A stretch of 64,000 nt of DNA from Rebecca billardiae RCC1528 (GCA_965240325.2 OZ251227.1:2418001-2482000), one strand, 5' to 3'; shown: positions 10,187 through 22,189, counted from the stretch's first letter. Made by a program: numbers and translations. The notes: a model not told the origin generated them from the sequence alone.

Positions 10187-13100
10187 TCATCCGCTGAAGA
10201 CGCGCACGACGCGATCGATCGGCGAGCGGCAGAACGGACAGCACCGGGTGCTCGCCACGGGCTGCGAGCACACCGCCTCGGCGCAGGCCATGCACATCAC
10301 CGCATGGTTACAGGGCATCACAAGGGCGCTCTTCTCCGCCTGCATGCACACGATGCACAGCCGTGCCTCGCGCTCCTCCTGCATCTGGGCGGCAATCCGC
10401 CGCGCCTCGTCCAGCAGCCGCTGCGCTTGTGCGCGGTCGTCAGCTGCCTCGCCCGCGCGTGTGGTGGCCAGCTCGTCCTCGAGCAGCTGCAAGCGGTGGT
10501 CTATCGCTGGGTGCACGGCCGGCTGCGTCTCTCCCAGCCGTGCAGCGCTCGAGACACCGTGCGCCGGCGGAGGCGGCGGCGGCGGCCGTCCGCCGCCGGC
10601 GGCAGCAGCTCCCTGCGGCGCCCCGCCGGCGCGAGCGCCAAGTGTGGCGCCGCACGAGGGCAGCTGCGCCGGCACTGGCGGTCGGTGCGCAGCGCTCGCC
10701 GCGGCCACGGGGCCCTGCCGCGGCAAGCTCTCCCACGCGGGGTGCGCCCCGCCGTGGGGTAGCGGCGGCTGGGACGGCGGTAGCGTTGCGCTCGCGCTGG
10801 CGGCGGGCTCCTGCGCCGAGAAGCTCGCCCACGCCGGATGCGCATCGTGGGATGGAAGCGGTGGCGGTGGCAGCGGCGGCGGCGGCGGCGGTGGTGCTCC
10901 GGCGGCGGCCGTCGTGGGCTCCTGCTCCCCCACGCTCGCCCACGCAGGCTGCGCGCCGCCACGCGTCGGCGTTGGCGGCGGTTGTCCTGCCCGCGCGTCC
11001 TCCGCGTCCCACACCCGCAGCTGCTCGTCCACGCGCGCCCTGACCTCTGCCTGCCACGTCTGCTGCAGCGCGCGGTCGACCCGACGGCGCGCGCGCTCAA
11101 AAGCGCCCGGGTCACAAGGCTTCGTCACCTCCTGCGGCTCCCTGTGCGCGGCAGACGGGTGCGCGATGAGCACCTTGCGGCAGAGCACGCCGTTCAGCGT
11201 GCGCTCCGCGCCGGGCACGTGCGCGGGGAACGGCTGGATGTGCGCCTTCGCCTCCGCGCGCATCGTCTGCAGCCTCTCGCCGCCCGGCCCGACCAGGCAC
11301 GAAATCGCATGCGCGGGCACCCAGACGCCCATTCGGATGCCGCTGCCGGGGCTGAGCTCGAATGGCTCCGACTTGTACTCCCTGAGCTGGGCGCGTACGA
11401 GCTGCTCCGCCTCGAAGGTGCGCGGGTGGCGGGCGCTGCTGCCCGCCGGGGACGGCGTCGCCGCGCCGCCGCGCCGCGCCGCTGCGGGCTGCGCGGCCGG
11501 CGTGGCCGCAGGCGGCGGCGGCGGCGGCGCGACGGCTCCGGCGGGCGGCACGGCTGACTGGCGCGGCGGCGAGGAGGGCGTGCGCCGCGGAGGCTGCGCG
11601 GCGGCCACACGGGTCGTGTCGGCGGAGAACGGCTGCGCTGGCGGCTGCGCTGGCGGCAGAGCCTCGGCCCAGTTGGCGGCGCGAGCTGGCGGCGGCGGCT
11701 GCACGGCCGCCGCCGCCACGGCCGCGACCTCAGCCTCGGGCCACTGCTTGCCGAGATCGGCCGTGCCATCCGCCCCGCCACTAGCCCTGCCGCCACGCCG
11801 GCCCTCGACGCACACCGCCGCGTGCTGGATCAGCTCCAAGAGCTCGAAGCGGCGGTTACACCCCGGGCAGAACTCGGACTCCGTGTCCTCCGCCGTCATC
11901 GACATGGCTAGGGCGCGCTCGAGGTCGGCCAGGTCGCTCGTGCTCTGCCCAGCCAGCTGATTCCGGCCGTCAAGGCTCGCGCGGCCGCCATCGGCCGCGG
12001 CTGCTGCGGCGCCCGCGCCGGCCGGCGGCACGGGCGACCTTCGCGGGTGCACCGGCTGCTGCTGCTGCTGTGGTGCGGCGGGCTGCCTCGCCGCGCCGCC
12101 CGCTGCCGCCGCCGCGCCGCGCGCCGCGCCACTCGCTGCCGCGCCGCGCTGCGAGCGCTGGGCGGCACCGTCCTGCGCCGCGTGCTGCGGCTTACCGCCA
12201 GCAGCCGTCGTCGCGGCGGCCATGCTGGTGCTCGCGCCTGTGCTGCTGCTGCCGACTACCTCGCGCGGCGCGTCGCTGCGCGCGGTGGCATCGTCGATCA
12301 GCTCGCTCGGGCCAGCCTCAGTGGCCGGTCCATCCCCGCGCGCCTCGGTGGGCGAGGCACGCGCAGTCGCCTCGGGTCGGCTGCGCTGCGCAGGCGGCGC
12401 TCTCGCCGGACCCTTCCGCGATCCACCGCGCCTCGCCGTCTGCGCGGCACCGCGCTCGCCCGTCTTGCCTATCGACTCCGCGAGGCGGAGGCGGTGGGCG
12501 GCCTCCGACTCCATGCGCGCGAGCTCGGCCGCGCGCTCCTCGAGCGCGCCGAGCGCGTGGTGCAGGAAGTAGCCCGCGGCGAACGCGGCCGCGTTCACCA
12601 GCACGCGCAGAGGCCGCATGTGGCGCAGCGCGCACACCGTCTCGGCCATCGCCTCCGCGATGGCCGCGCGCTCGGGCGCGCCCGGCGGCAGCTCGCGCGC
12701 CGGCAGCGCCTCGCCCTCGACGATCTGGTTGGCGAGGACGAGCACGTTGGAGAGGTGCTCGAGCACTTCGACCGCCAGCGCCATGGACTTGGTCGCCTCG
12801 TCGCACGCCTGGGACGAGGGCAGCAGCAGGCGGCTGAAGCGCGTGGCGGCGCCCACGAGATCGTTTAGGCGCTCGCGCGCGCGCGCGGCGTCCGCGTCGG
12901 CGTCTGCGGGCGCGGGCGCGCTCGGCGCGTCCGCCGCGGGCGGAGCGTCGTCGGCGGCGGGCGCGTGCGCGCGCGCCGCGGCGAGCTGCCGCTGCCGCTC
13001 CGGGTGCAGCACGACGTGCAGCGTGCCGTCCGCGCTCAGCTCCATCAGCTCGGCCGCCGCGCCGATCACGGCGAGCTCGTCCGCGAGCGCGCCGCCCGCC

Positions 13101-16100
13101 GAGCGTTCGTCCGGCAGGTCGTACACGCGCTGCAGCTGATGGCACGCGCGCGAGAGGTCGCGCACGAGGGTGCGCGTGTCCAGCGGCTCGGCCATGCCGG
13201 GCGTGTCGGCGAGGAGCACGCGCGCGGCGTTGAGCAGCGCGGGGTACGAGCGCACGGCCTCCTTGTTGTGCTCCTTCACCAGCTTGGGCTGCTTTGACCT
13301 GCTCTCAGACCGCCAGTGCGCCTTGGCGTACTCGGGCAACGCGCCGAGCGAGCTCGAGAGATCGAAGGAGCACATCGCGTCGAGCTCGGACATCGCGTCG
13401 AGCTCGGCGCAGGGCAGCGAGAGCACGGGCGCGACGCGCTCCGCGCGCGCCACGAGCGCGGCGGAGTCGATCTGCGCCAGCCCTCGCTCCATCGCCTCCG
13501 GCCGGAGGGGGCTCGCGCTCTGCGCGGCGCGGCAGCAGCGCGGCAGCAGCGCGGCAGCAGCGCGGCAGCAGCGCGGCAGCAGCGCGGGCGGCGGATGAGC
13601 GCGCGCTGCGCGAGGGCGGCACGCACGCGCGGGATCGCACGCGCGTGCGCACCAGGGTGTGCGCGAGGCCGATGAAGTCCGGCATCTCGAGCGTCTTCGC
13701 CAGCGCGTGCAGGGCGCCGCTCGGCTCGGCCAGCTCGGCCAGCAGCTTGGGCGCGGGGCTGGGCCCCTTGGCAAGCGCGACGCCGTACAGAGCGAACGTG
13801 CCGATCCTCCACTCGCGCTCGGGCTCGTCGGCCGTGGGCATGGCGCATCCGGCGCGGATGCTCGAGGAGAGCACCCGCTCCGCGCGCGCGGTGTCGAGTT
13901 CGGCCGCCGCCTTGGGCGCGCCGAGGGCGTCCGCCTCGGCCTCGGCGGGCGCCCCTGCCGGCGCCGCGCCCGCGCGCGCGCACAGCAGCACGTTGCGCAG
14001 CAGCCCGGACTCGAGCCAATAGAGGGAGGGCTCGGGCGTGGGCTCGAGTTTGATGTGCGCTTGCTTCGCGTACCTCGCGCTGTAGTACAGCAGCTCGGCC
14101 GCCCAGCCGTGCTGTTCGCGCAGCAGCTCCTTCGCGAACTCCTTCACGTGGGCCCGAGACTGGGTCTTGCCGGAGGGCGAGTAGGCGGCGCGCTCCTGCA
14201 GCGTCTCGAGCGGCAGCGGCTGCCAGCGGTGCATGCGGAGCACGCTCTCGCGGATGTGCCGCGTGGCTGCCGTGATCCCGCCCGCGCGGTGCAGCTCGAG
14301 CCTCGCGCCGAGCGAGTTGCCGCGCGCGTTGCCGCACTCGATGGTCTCGATCCTGCCCACACACAGCAGCAGCTGCCCGACCGCGTCCACGACCGGGCCC
14401 AGCTCCGCGCGCTCGCCCAGCACCGGCTTGGGCAGGGCGAGCAGCGCGGTCGCGATGGTCTCGTTCGACACGGAGACGCGCAGGATCGGCCCGTCGCCCA
14501 GCTCCCAGCGCACGATCGCCGCCGCGGCGAGGCACACCGCCCGCAGCTCGCACTCCAACGGTCCGGCCAAGGTGACGACGATCCGCGCGGCCGGGCACGT
14601 CTTGAGCCAGTACTTGAGCACCTCCAGGAGGGGGTCGGGGAAGAGGTCGTACGCGAAGACGTAGTACTCCGCGGCGACGTGCGCCTCGGCCGGCTGGAGC
14701 ACGAGTAGCGCCGCCCGCAGCGCGCTGAACAGCTCCTCCGGCTCGTCCTCGAACGCCGCCTCGAGCAGCCTCGAGAGCAGCCGCGGGTCGGCGAGCAGCC
14801 GACTCATCAGCGCGAGCACCGCCGGCACGATCAAGCGCATGCGCTCGAGCTGCTCGCGCGGCATCGACTCGACGCCGCGCCAGAGCCTGTGGAGCACGCC
14901 GGAGGACTCGGCGCGCGGCCCTTTGGCGAACTCGCGCGAGGCCTTGACCAGCGCGAGCGAGGCTGGCTCGTCGCGCCGCAAGCTCAGCTCGACACAGGCG
15001 TTGATGATGCCCTGCACCATGCCCCTATCAGTGCTGCGAATCTGCAGAGAGTGCCCGCCCGGCAGCCGCGCGAGCAGGCCCGCCTCGTACCAGAGGGCCA
15101 CGTACTCCGCGCCGATCATGCCCGTGTCGGTATCCTCGACGTCGGACCTGCCCCACTTCGACTCGTAGGTGGCACAGATCACGCGCGCGCACCACCTGCG
15201 GAAGTAGCGCATGCACGCGCCGCCGCCGCCACCGTCGCCGCCGGCCGCGCTCGACACCACCTCGTCGTCGCTGTCGGAGGAGTCGGCGCCCGGAACGGCT
15301 GCCCCGGGCGGCGGCGCGCGCTCGAGCCTCTCCGCCTCCTGCTCGCCGATCGCGATCAGCGGCTCGATCAGCCCGAGGCGCTCGAGGTTGACGAGGAGTT
15401 CGGTCTGGTACTCGCCTATGAGCTTAATCAGCGCAACCGCCCGCCTGCCGGGGATTTCCCGCCAAGTCCCCGCGCTGCCCGCGTCGTCCGAGGCGGGCGC
15501 GCGCGCAGAAGCGCTTGAGGACGACGCGCACGCGCCTTGCGCGCCGCCAGCGCCGCCGCCGCCCTCGTCCAGCTCAGCCTCGCCGTCGCCCGCGAGCGCC
15601 GCGCGGATGTCGGCCAGCGGCGCGCACGAGCGCTCGTCCTCGCGCGCGCGCTCGTCGTCCGCGCCCTCGTCCCGGCTGAGCTTGGCGAGCAGGTGGGCGA
15701 GGAACTTCATCAGCCGGTCCTCGCTCAGCCGATCCTCGCTCTTCGCCTCGGCAACCATGCGGCGCACGCCCGCGCGGAACGCGCGCCGCTGCTCGGGGTT
15801 GTCCGCCATCGTGTGCAGCGCCCTACGCACGCACAGCGTCGCCATCCGGCCGGTCGGCGGGAAGGCGCGCGTCAGCACGGTGTGCATCGAGAAGATGGCG
15901 GCGAGGAGGTCCTCGAGCTGCGACGAGTCGAGCGGCGCGCCCGCGAGGCCGGCGTGGTGGGCGCGCAGCAGCGCCTCGAGCACCTTGTGCCGCACCAGCT
16001 GCTTGCCGACCGCCAGCGCGCCGTCGGCCGAGGACGTCGACGGCATGTCGAACAGCGGCGGCACGGCCTCGGTCACGATCTTGAACGCGAGCATCGACTC

Positions 16101-18598
16101 CTTGCCGCCGCGCGCGCGCGCGAGCGTGAAGGTGAGCGCCGCGGGCAGCGCGCGCACGAACGCGAGCGTCGCCTTGTCCGACTTCTGCTTGAGCGCGCCG
16201 CACTCGATCAAGAAGAACTGCGCCTTGAGGTGGGTCGGGTGCCACAGCACGCGCTTCCACGCCGCCTCGAGGAACTCGAAGAGCGCCTCAGCGCCGCCGT
16301 CGTCCTGCAGCGCGGCCGCCGGCCAGCAGCCCGCGATGGCGGTGACCTGGAAGACAGCGGGCGCGAGCGGCTGGCGCCGCTCGTCGTCGTCCTCGGCCGG
16401 CAGGACCAGCTCGGGCATCAGCTCGCCCCACCACGGCGGGTTTCTCTCCGAGTCCGAGCCGACCATCATCTGCACCTGCATCAAGGTCTCGTGCGCGACC
16501 GCCGCGACTAACAGCTCGCGCTCGCCGCCGCTCGCCTTGATCGCCACGGCCTGCGCGATGCTCTCGCGCAGATGCGTGTACACGAGCGACCGCAAGGTCG
16601 CCGCCTGCATCGCGTCCCTCAGCGCCGAGCTCACGAGGTGCACCACCGGCGCGAGCGGGACCACGTTGGACGCGACACCGTCGTTCAGCTGGCGGCGGCA
16701 CCAGAGGGGGAGCAGCCGCCTGAGCACCTTGTTCGCCTCGACCGCGCACTGCCCGCCGAGCAGCCCGCTGTACAGCGCGTGCGAGCAGCCGAGCAGCGTC
16801 GAGAGGTAGGCGCGCGGCAGGTCGTCGGGGTCGGCGCGCTCTCCGCGAGACTCCTGCGCGCGCACCTCGTCCACCTGCGGCTTCAGCTCTGCGAGGAATG
16901 CGTCGTGCGCCTTGAGCACCTCGGGGGCGATCTGCTTGAGCGTGCGGCCCTTGGACGCGTCGGCGCCCTTCGCCTTGGCGGCAGCGGTCGGCTCGAGCGC
17001 GTCGCGGAGCTCGCGCGCCAGGCGGTAGCACTTGAGCTCCGCAACGGTCGCGCCCGCCGCCTCGAGCACCGCGACCACGTCGTCCATTAGCTCCCGCGCG
17101 GTCGTGTAGAGCTGCTCCAGCTCGGGCGCGCGCACTGCGCCGCGCTGCACACCCCTATGGCTGCTGAGCACGGTGGTGTCGAAGATGAGGACCGTGTAGC
17201 CGAAGAGCACGCGCGCCACGCTCGCCACCGCGCCCTTGTCCATGGGCAGCAGCACCGCGCACAGCTGCGCGCCCTCGCGCAGCTCGGCGGCCAGGGCGAA
17301 ACGCTCCTGCTCACCGTCGCCCCGCGGCTTCTGTGCGTCGAGGAGCGCGTCGCTGATGCGCTTGAGCCGGTTCCGGACGAGGGCGCCCGTGTCGAGCGTC
17401 GCGATCCGTCCGCCCCACATGTGGCGCACGTTCTGGGGCACCTTGTGCGTGTTGCCCATCGTCGTCAGGAGGAGCACCGCCACCTGCTCGGCGAGCGTGA
17501 AGCCGTACACGCCCCTCTTGCCGAACTCAAGGCCAAAGTTATCCGCGCTCGACTTCATCTTGCGCTGGGCCGTGGGCGCGAGGGAGCTGGTCGCTTTCGC
17601 CTGCTTCTCCTCCTCGGTGCGCCTGCTCACGGCCTGGTCGTCCGCGTCCTGCGCGATCTTCTCGCACAGATCCTTCACGGCCTCGCCGAGGCTGCCCAGC
17701 CCATCGAGCACGCCCTCGCTCGGGCGGCGCGTGAGCGCGTTCAGCGCAAACGGCGACTTCTCGGCCGGCGACTTCTCGACGGCGTGCGCCAGCGCCTTGA
17801 GGAACATGATGGTCGACTCGTCATCCATGCTCTGCGCGCGCGGCCAGCGACGCCCGACGGTGCGCGCAGCAGGGCACGCACGGTACGCGAGCCAGCGTGA
17901 GCGCGGGCTGGCGAGCGCGCCAGAGTGCGCAGGCCGCGCGCGCTCGCGCCACTCACGTTTGCGCCAAAGATCAGCGCTGCGCGCGCGTGCGTGAGCAGCC
18001 GAGAGAGGGAGACGCGGCCGTGTGCGCACCGTGCACGCGCGGCAGAGGCGGCGTCAGGCGCTCCGGGTCGCGAGCGGCGCGGGTGGGCGGTTGCGCGCGA
18101 GTGCGCGCGCGGCCTGCGACCTCTGGCCGCATGGCGCAACGCCGCGCGCAGCGCGCGACGCACCCGCGCGCGCGAAGAGCAGTGCGTAGCCGAGCAAGTC
18201 GGCCGATCCGTTGTGCTTCTCGATCAGGTTCTGCGACACATTGAGCAGATTCTGCGCGTCGTGACAGTGCGGTGCGCGGTGCGCGGTGTGCGCGCGGTCC
18301 GCGCATGCACAGCCACGCGAGAGCGTCCGCGTCAGCGCTTCGCGCTGCAGGTGGCTCGCTCGGGTGCATGCGCGCGGTGGCATGATCGCATCGGCCGCGC
18401 GGCATCACGCACTTGCGTCCACGCCATCGTCCCCTTGTCCAGCTTCGCCTTGTTGCACTCCTCGGCGATGTCGTGCGGCAGGGCGACATCGCACGGCGTC
18501 GGCGCCTTTGGCCAGGCGTTGGCCACGGCCTTGGCCGAGACGCACGAGTCAGAAGCCGAGGCGTCAGCCCCGCTGCTATCCGCCTTCTTCGGCCCCAT
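10187..18598 (-). CDS. 2,601-residue UIM-UBZ-KH-RING protein, probable RNA-binding E3 ubiquitin ligase (five exons)
   Basis: Exons on the minus strand: 18413-18598, 18164-18251, 17957-17976, 13653-17831, 10187-13519. All junctions are GT-AG and the phases join correctly (0, 1, 0, 0). The start is the ATG at 18598. Residues 1 to about 2000 are mostly helical and match no family I know. Then come a ubiquitin-interacting motif (about 2020-2038, LERALAMSMTAED), a Rad18-type zinc finger (from 2042, CPGCNRRF...HAAVC), a KH domain with GPGG loop (about 2220-2260) and a C-terminal C3HC4 RING (about 2550-2592, CIVC...CNH...CPFC). Pro/Ala/Gln-rich linkers separate the modules. Family knowledge: the RING recruits E2 enzymes, UIM and UBZ bind ubiquitin, KH binds single-stranded nucleic acid. 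MEX3 proteins also pair KH with RING but lack the rest. Alternative: two adjacent genes split at the last intron, which I think unlikely. Confidence 0.8.
13528..13587. repeat. 11-nt tandem repeat inside the last intron of the RING gene
   Basis: Five copies of an 11-nt unit (CGCGGCAGCAG on the plus strand) fill much of the 133-nt intron 13520-13652. Because 11 is not a multiple of 3, the repeat changes frame at each copy, which supports it being intronic. Confidence 0.85.
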
Positions 18599-19695
18599 CA
18601 ACCCGCACGCGTCACGAGCGCCTGTCCGGGTCGCAGCGGCGGGTCGCAGCGTGCGCGCTGCGCGCCTGCCGCCTCGCTCGCCGCTCGCAAGCGCCAAGCA
18701 GCGCTCCTGGCGCTCCACCCGTCGGAGTGGAAGGAGTAAAGGAGTTGCGCGGGAAAATCCGCGCGCGGACGACCAAGCATTTTATTCGACGATCGTGCGC
18801 GATGGTGGAGAGCTTGGCAAGGTAGCCCTGACCAACTCTAGCCATGCCGGTCAGCACTTCAGATCGCGTGTCGCACGCGCGCGCGCAGGTTGCAGGTGAA
18901 ACACGAGGCGCACAACCGAGTGACTACCTCTGTGATCACAATCCTCTCTGGATCCCAGGGCATCTCGCGCATCGTCAAACTGAAACACAAGTTTACCAAC
19001 TACCAAGTCGCTTGGCAATGGCGTCTCGCTCGGCAGCGGCGCTGGCGGCCAGGCGGCGGTGAGACAGACGAGCTACGAGTGCACGCAGCAGGCATGCGCC
19101 TGTGCGACCCGCTCAAGCTCATTGACCGCGCGCTTGTTGACCGTCGCCTGGACGTACGCCGGCTGCAGTCTGCGGTCACGACACGAGCGCGAGTCGGAGT
19201 TGGTCTCCGGCTCCTGACTACAGTTTACTATGATTTAACGTGCACACTTGGTTAAGGCGTGATTAACGCCATCCAACACTGCACAACGACACCGCCACAA
19301 AACAGACCGGCGCAGGCAGGTGAGTGGCGCGTTGCCGCACCTCATGACTCATCGAGGCGGCCATTGCAGCAAGCGGCCGCCCCGCGCTCGGAGGCACGCG
19401 CTCGAGAGCGCGCTCTGACACCACACGGGGAGGGTGCTGCACCTGGATGTTGTATCCCAGCCACCTCGAGAGTGCAGCCACGCCAAACACCTGCCTGCGC
19501 TGTGAGCGACGCCGCGTCGACTGATCGAGCCCCAGCCGAAGGGAAGAACTGGAAGATGAAGGGTGGGCAGGTCCACATGCCCGGCGTAAACTGCGCGCAC
19601 AGTACATGCGAATTTGACTCGGAATTTCGTGCGCACTACGACCTCCCCTCCGGAAATCGCATGGTGGTCGTGAGCACTCTCGCGCCTGGCGCCGA
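18599..19695. promoter_or_regulatory. Divergent intergenic region
   Basis: 1.1 kb separating the start of the RING gene (minus) from that of the glycosyltransferase-sulfotransferase gene (plus), so it should hold both promoters. I see no TATA box that I would trust. The segment around 19540-19690 is open in the plus direction with CHS/CEF-type residues and could be an upstream exon, but I cannot join it to 19696 with confidence. Confidence 0.4.
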
Positions 19696-21759
19696 ATGGG
19701 GGCCACGGCGGAGAGGGCGATAGGGGCGCTGTACCTCGTCGCGAGCCTGACCACGTCGCCGAAGGGGATTCGGTCGATCGGACCGACGCTCCAATCGCTC
19801 AGCGCGTCGCAGCAGCAGCGCCCGTTCGACGAGGTCATCCTCAACCTGCCGACTCGTGAGGAGCCGCGCGGCACGTTCAAGGTGCCGCCGTCGGTCGCGC
19901 GCGTGGCGACGGTGAACTATGTGGACGACGACTGGGGGCCGGCGACGAAGCTCGTGCCCACCGTGCGCTACCTGCTCCGCTCGCGGCTCCCTGCGATCGC
20001 CGCCACGCTCGGGCTGCCGCTCGGGCCGGGCAGTGCTGCCGATGCCGTCATGTCGCGCACGCACATCGTGCTTGTCGACGATGATGTGGTGTACCCGAGG
20101 GGCATGGCGCTCTCGCTGGGCGGGACGGCGAGCCCACGGACGTCCGAGGCGGCCTCCGGCTTCGTCCTCGTGCCGCGCACGCTCAAGAAGCCGCGCGGCT
20201 TCGAGCTGCAGTCCGGCCCGCACGGCGCGCCGCTGGACGTGGCCGAGGCGCACGCCGGCTGGCGCGTGCCGCTCGGCGCGTTCGATGCGGATGTGGAGCG
20301 CTTCGAGGGGCGGGCGCGCGAGCTGCTGAGCGATGCCGATGCGCGCGCATCCGACGACCTCGTCCTCTCCGCGTACCTCGCCGAGCGCGGCATCCCGCTC
20401 ACGCTTCATCAGACAGCAGAGCACAGCGCCGCGCTGCTGGGTGCTCCGAGGCCGCTCGGGGGGCGAGAGGACAGGCTGCGCCGCGCAAACAGCAGCAGCC
20501 CGGAGCGCTGGGCGCGGTACTGGCGGCTGATCGATTCGGGCCGATGCCCCGCGCTGCGCGTGCCCGAGCGCTGGGACGTGCTCTGCCCCGCGCAGCTCCA
20601 GCCGCTCCCCGCGCCCGCGTGCCGCAACCTGAGCGGCACGGCTGAGTACCACCTGCTGGGCGAGCGGCACAGCGGGACCAACGCGCTCGCCTCGCTGATC
20701 ACGCGCAACTTCGGCGCGACGAGCCCGTCGTTCAGGGAGACGTTCAAGCACATGTGGACGACGGACGCGCCCGCAGACCTCGCGGACATGTCCGCGCGGC
20801 TGGGCAGGCTCCACGCCGACGGTCTGCCCGTCGTGCTGATCGTGCGCGAGCCGCTGCAGTGGCTGCTGGCGATGCAGGTCACTCCGCACCACACGCCGTG
20901 GATGCGCTTCCTGCCCATGTCCAAGTTCGTCGGCGCGGAGTGGCTCTCGTGGAAGGTGGACGCGGCGCACGCGCGCTGCGTGCGGCTCGGGCTGATCGGG
21001 CCGAACGGCACCGCCGCCGACAAGATCAGCCAGCTCTGGACAAGCCAGCAGCGGCGGTGCGCGGTGCACGCGTTCAACTCGATCCTCGCGCTGCGCAGCG
21101 CCAAGCTCAAGCTGATGCGGGACGCATTCGAGCTGCGCCCCGCGGACGAGGCGACGCGGCGCGAGCAGCTCGTGCACACGGTGAGCAGGCGCGGCATACC
21201 GGGCAGCGGCCCCGTCCTCGTGCTGCGGTACGAGGACTTCACGCTGCGCGCGCAGCGGATGCCGTGCGTGCTCGCGCGCCACCTGCGCGTGTGCGCACTC
21301 CGCGCACACGCGCTCTTCCCGACGACGACGACGATCCCAGGCGGGGCGAACGCCGAGGGGTTCGTCCAGGTGGCGCACGGGCGCGGGCGGCTGCACGACG
21401 TGTCGGGCGACGTGTGCGGCCACGCCGCGCGCATCGCGCCCGCCGCGCTCGAGCACATCCTGGACAATCTCGATTGGAATCTCGAGGGCCTGTTCGGGTA
21501 CGGGCCGGCGCGGCTGTACCGCGCGTGCGCCCGGCCCAAGGGCGAGCTGCCGATCGAGTTGCCGGTTTTGCCGGGGCCGTTCGGCGCGCTGCTTGGGCGC
21601 GTGACGCAGAAGGGCACGGGCGCGGCGGCGGGCACGCTCGACGGCGATGCCGCCGCCGCCGTCTCGAGCCTCGCGGCAATGCTGCGCCGAACGGCCATGC
21701 CCAAGGGCAAGGCGAAGATGCGAGCACGGAACGACTGGCTCTCCGACTGGCCGCGATGA
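19696..21759 (+). CDS. Glycosyltransferase-sulfotransferase fusion protein
   Basis: 687 residues in one exon from an ATG. The N-terminal half looks like a GT-A glycosyltransferase: the opening LYLVASLTTSPKGIRSI, the segment DDDWGPATKL (about residues 76-85), and a metal-binding acidic cluster LVDDDVVYP (about 125-133), followed by a DDLVLSAYLAERG segment typical of the end of such domains. The C-terminal half resembles a sulfotransferase: LLGERHSGTNALASL (about 321-335) for the PAPS loop, VLIVREPLQWLL (from about 379) for the 3'-phosphate segment, and LVLRYEDF (about 509). Inference: one polypeptide adds a sugar and sulfates the glycan. No signal peptide is visible, so an upstream exon may be missing. 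Confidence 0.75.
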   Translation: MGATAERAIGALYLVASLTTSPKGIRSIGPTLQSLSASQQQRPFDEVILNLPTREEPRGTFKVPPSVARVATVNYVDDDWGPATKLVPTVRYLLRSRLPAIAATLGLPLGPGSAADAVMSRTHIVLVDDDVVYPRGMALSLGGTASPRTSEAASGFVLVPRTLKKPRGFELQSGPHGAPLDVAEAHAGWRVPLGAFDADVERFEGRARELLSDADARASDDLVLSAYLAERGIPLTLHQTAEHSAALLGAPRPLGGREDRLRRANSSSPERWARYWRLIDSGRCPALRVPERWDVLCPAQLQPLPAPACRNLSGTAEYHLLGERHSGTNALASLITRNFGATSPSFRETFKHMWTTDAPADLADMSARLGRLHADGLPVVLIVREPLQWLLAMQVTPHHTPWMRFLPMSKFVGAEWLSWKVDAAHARCVRLGLIGPNGTAADKISQLWTSQQRRCAVHAFNSILALRSAKLKLMRDAFELRPADEATRREQLVHTVSRRGIPGSGPVLVLRYEDFTLRAQRMPCVLARHLRVCALRAHALFPTTTTIPGGANAEGFVQVAHGRGRLHDVSGDVCGHAARIAPAALEHILDNLDWNLEGLFGYGPARLYRACARPKGELPIELPVLPGPFGALLGRVTQKGTGAAAGTLDGDAAAAVSSLAAMLRRTAMPKGKAKMRARNDWLSDWPR

Positions 21760-22043
21760 CGGATGCGACATGGCTGATGATGACGAGATTGACAGTCTCG
21801 ATGACTGACCTCGGCCGTGTTGTACAACGAGCGCGGGCGCGGCAAGGCGAGGCGTGCAGGGGCGTTCGGTGCTCTGGGCGCATCGACGGCGCGCGTCCGA
21901 GGAGAAGGCCCGCGCCCACTGGCGGGCGGCGCCCACCGCCCAGCGCCCACGCGGAATTCGTCGACTCAACTCTCAAGGCCGCTCATCGACACAGCAGAAA
22001 ATGTGACGAAATACCCCTAGATACCAGGTGCATCTAATATCCC

Positions 22044-22101
22044 GTAACGGTCGAGCACCCCTCGCTTGCGCTAGGCCTAGGAGCGACCCGCCGGCCGTTA
22101 C
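22044..22101. other. Imperfect stem-loop
   Basis: GTAACGG (22044-22050) pairs with CCGTTAC (22095-22101), enclosing a palindromic CTAGGCCTAG (22071-22080). It is too short and lacks the arms of a tRNA. It marks the start of the repeat-rich stretch after the fusion gene. Confidence 0.4.
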
Positions 22102-22151
22102 AAGGCCATGAGAAGGCGGTGCCTAGATAGTAGATACCCAATTGTTGTTCT

Positions 22152-22189
22152 ATAACCGTTCGGTTATGGTTGTATAACCGCTCGGTTAT
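22152..22189. repeat. Pair of identical 7-bp inverted repeats
   Basis: ATAACCG-TT-CGGTTAT (22152-22167) and ATAACCG-CT-CGGTTAT (22174-22189) lie 6 bases apart with the same flanking T and G. This could be a dimeric protein-binding site or part of a decayed element. Confidence 0.6.

Noticed and set aside
10002-11960. 652-codon plus-strand frame opposite the RING gene
   Set aside because: Low-complexity Ser/Ala/Gly translation of the complementary strand; the minus strand has RING, KH and UBZ motifs.
22044-22101. tRNA gene
   Set aside because: The acceptor-like stem encloses only 58 nt and there is no anticodon or T arm.
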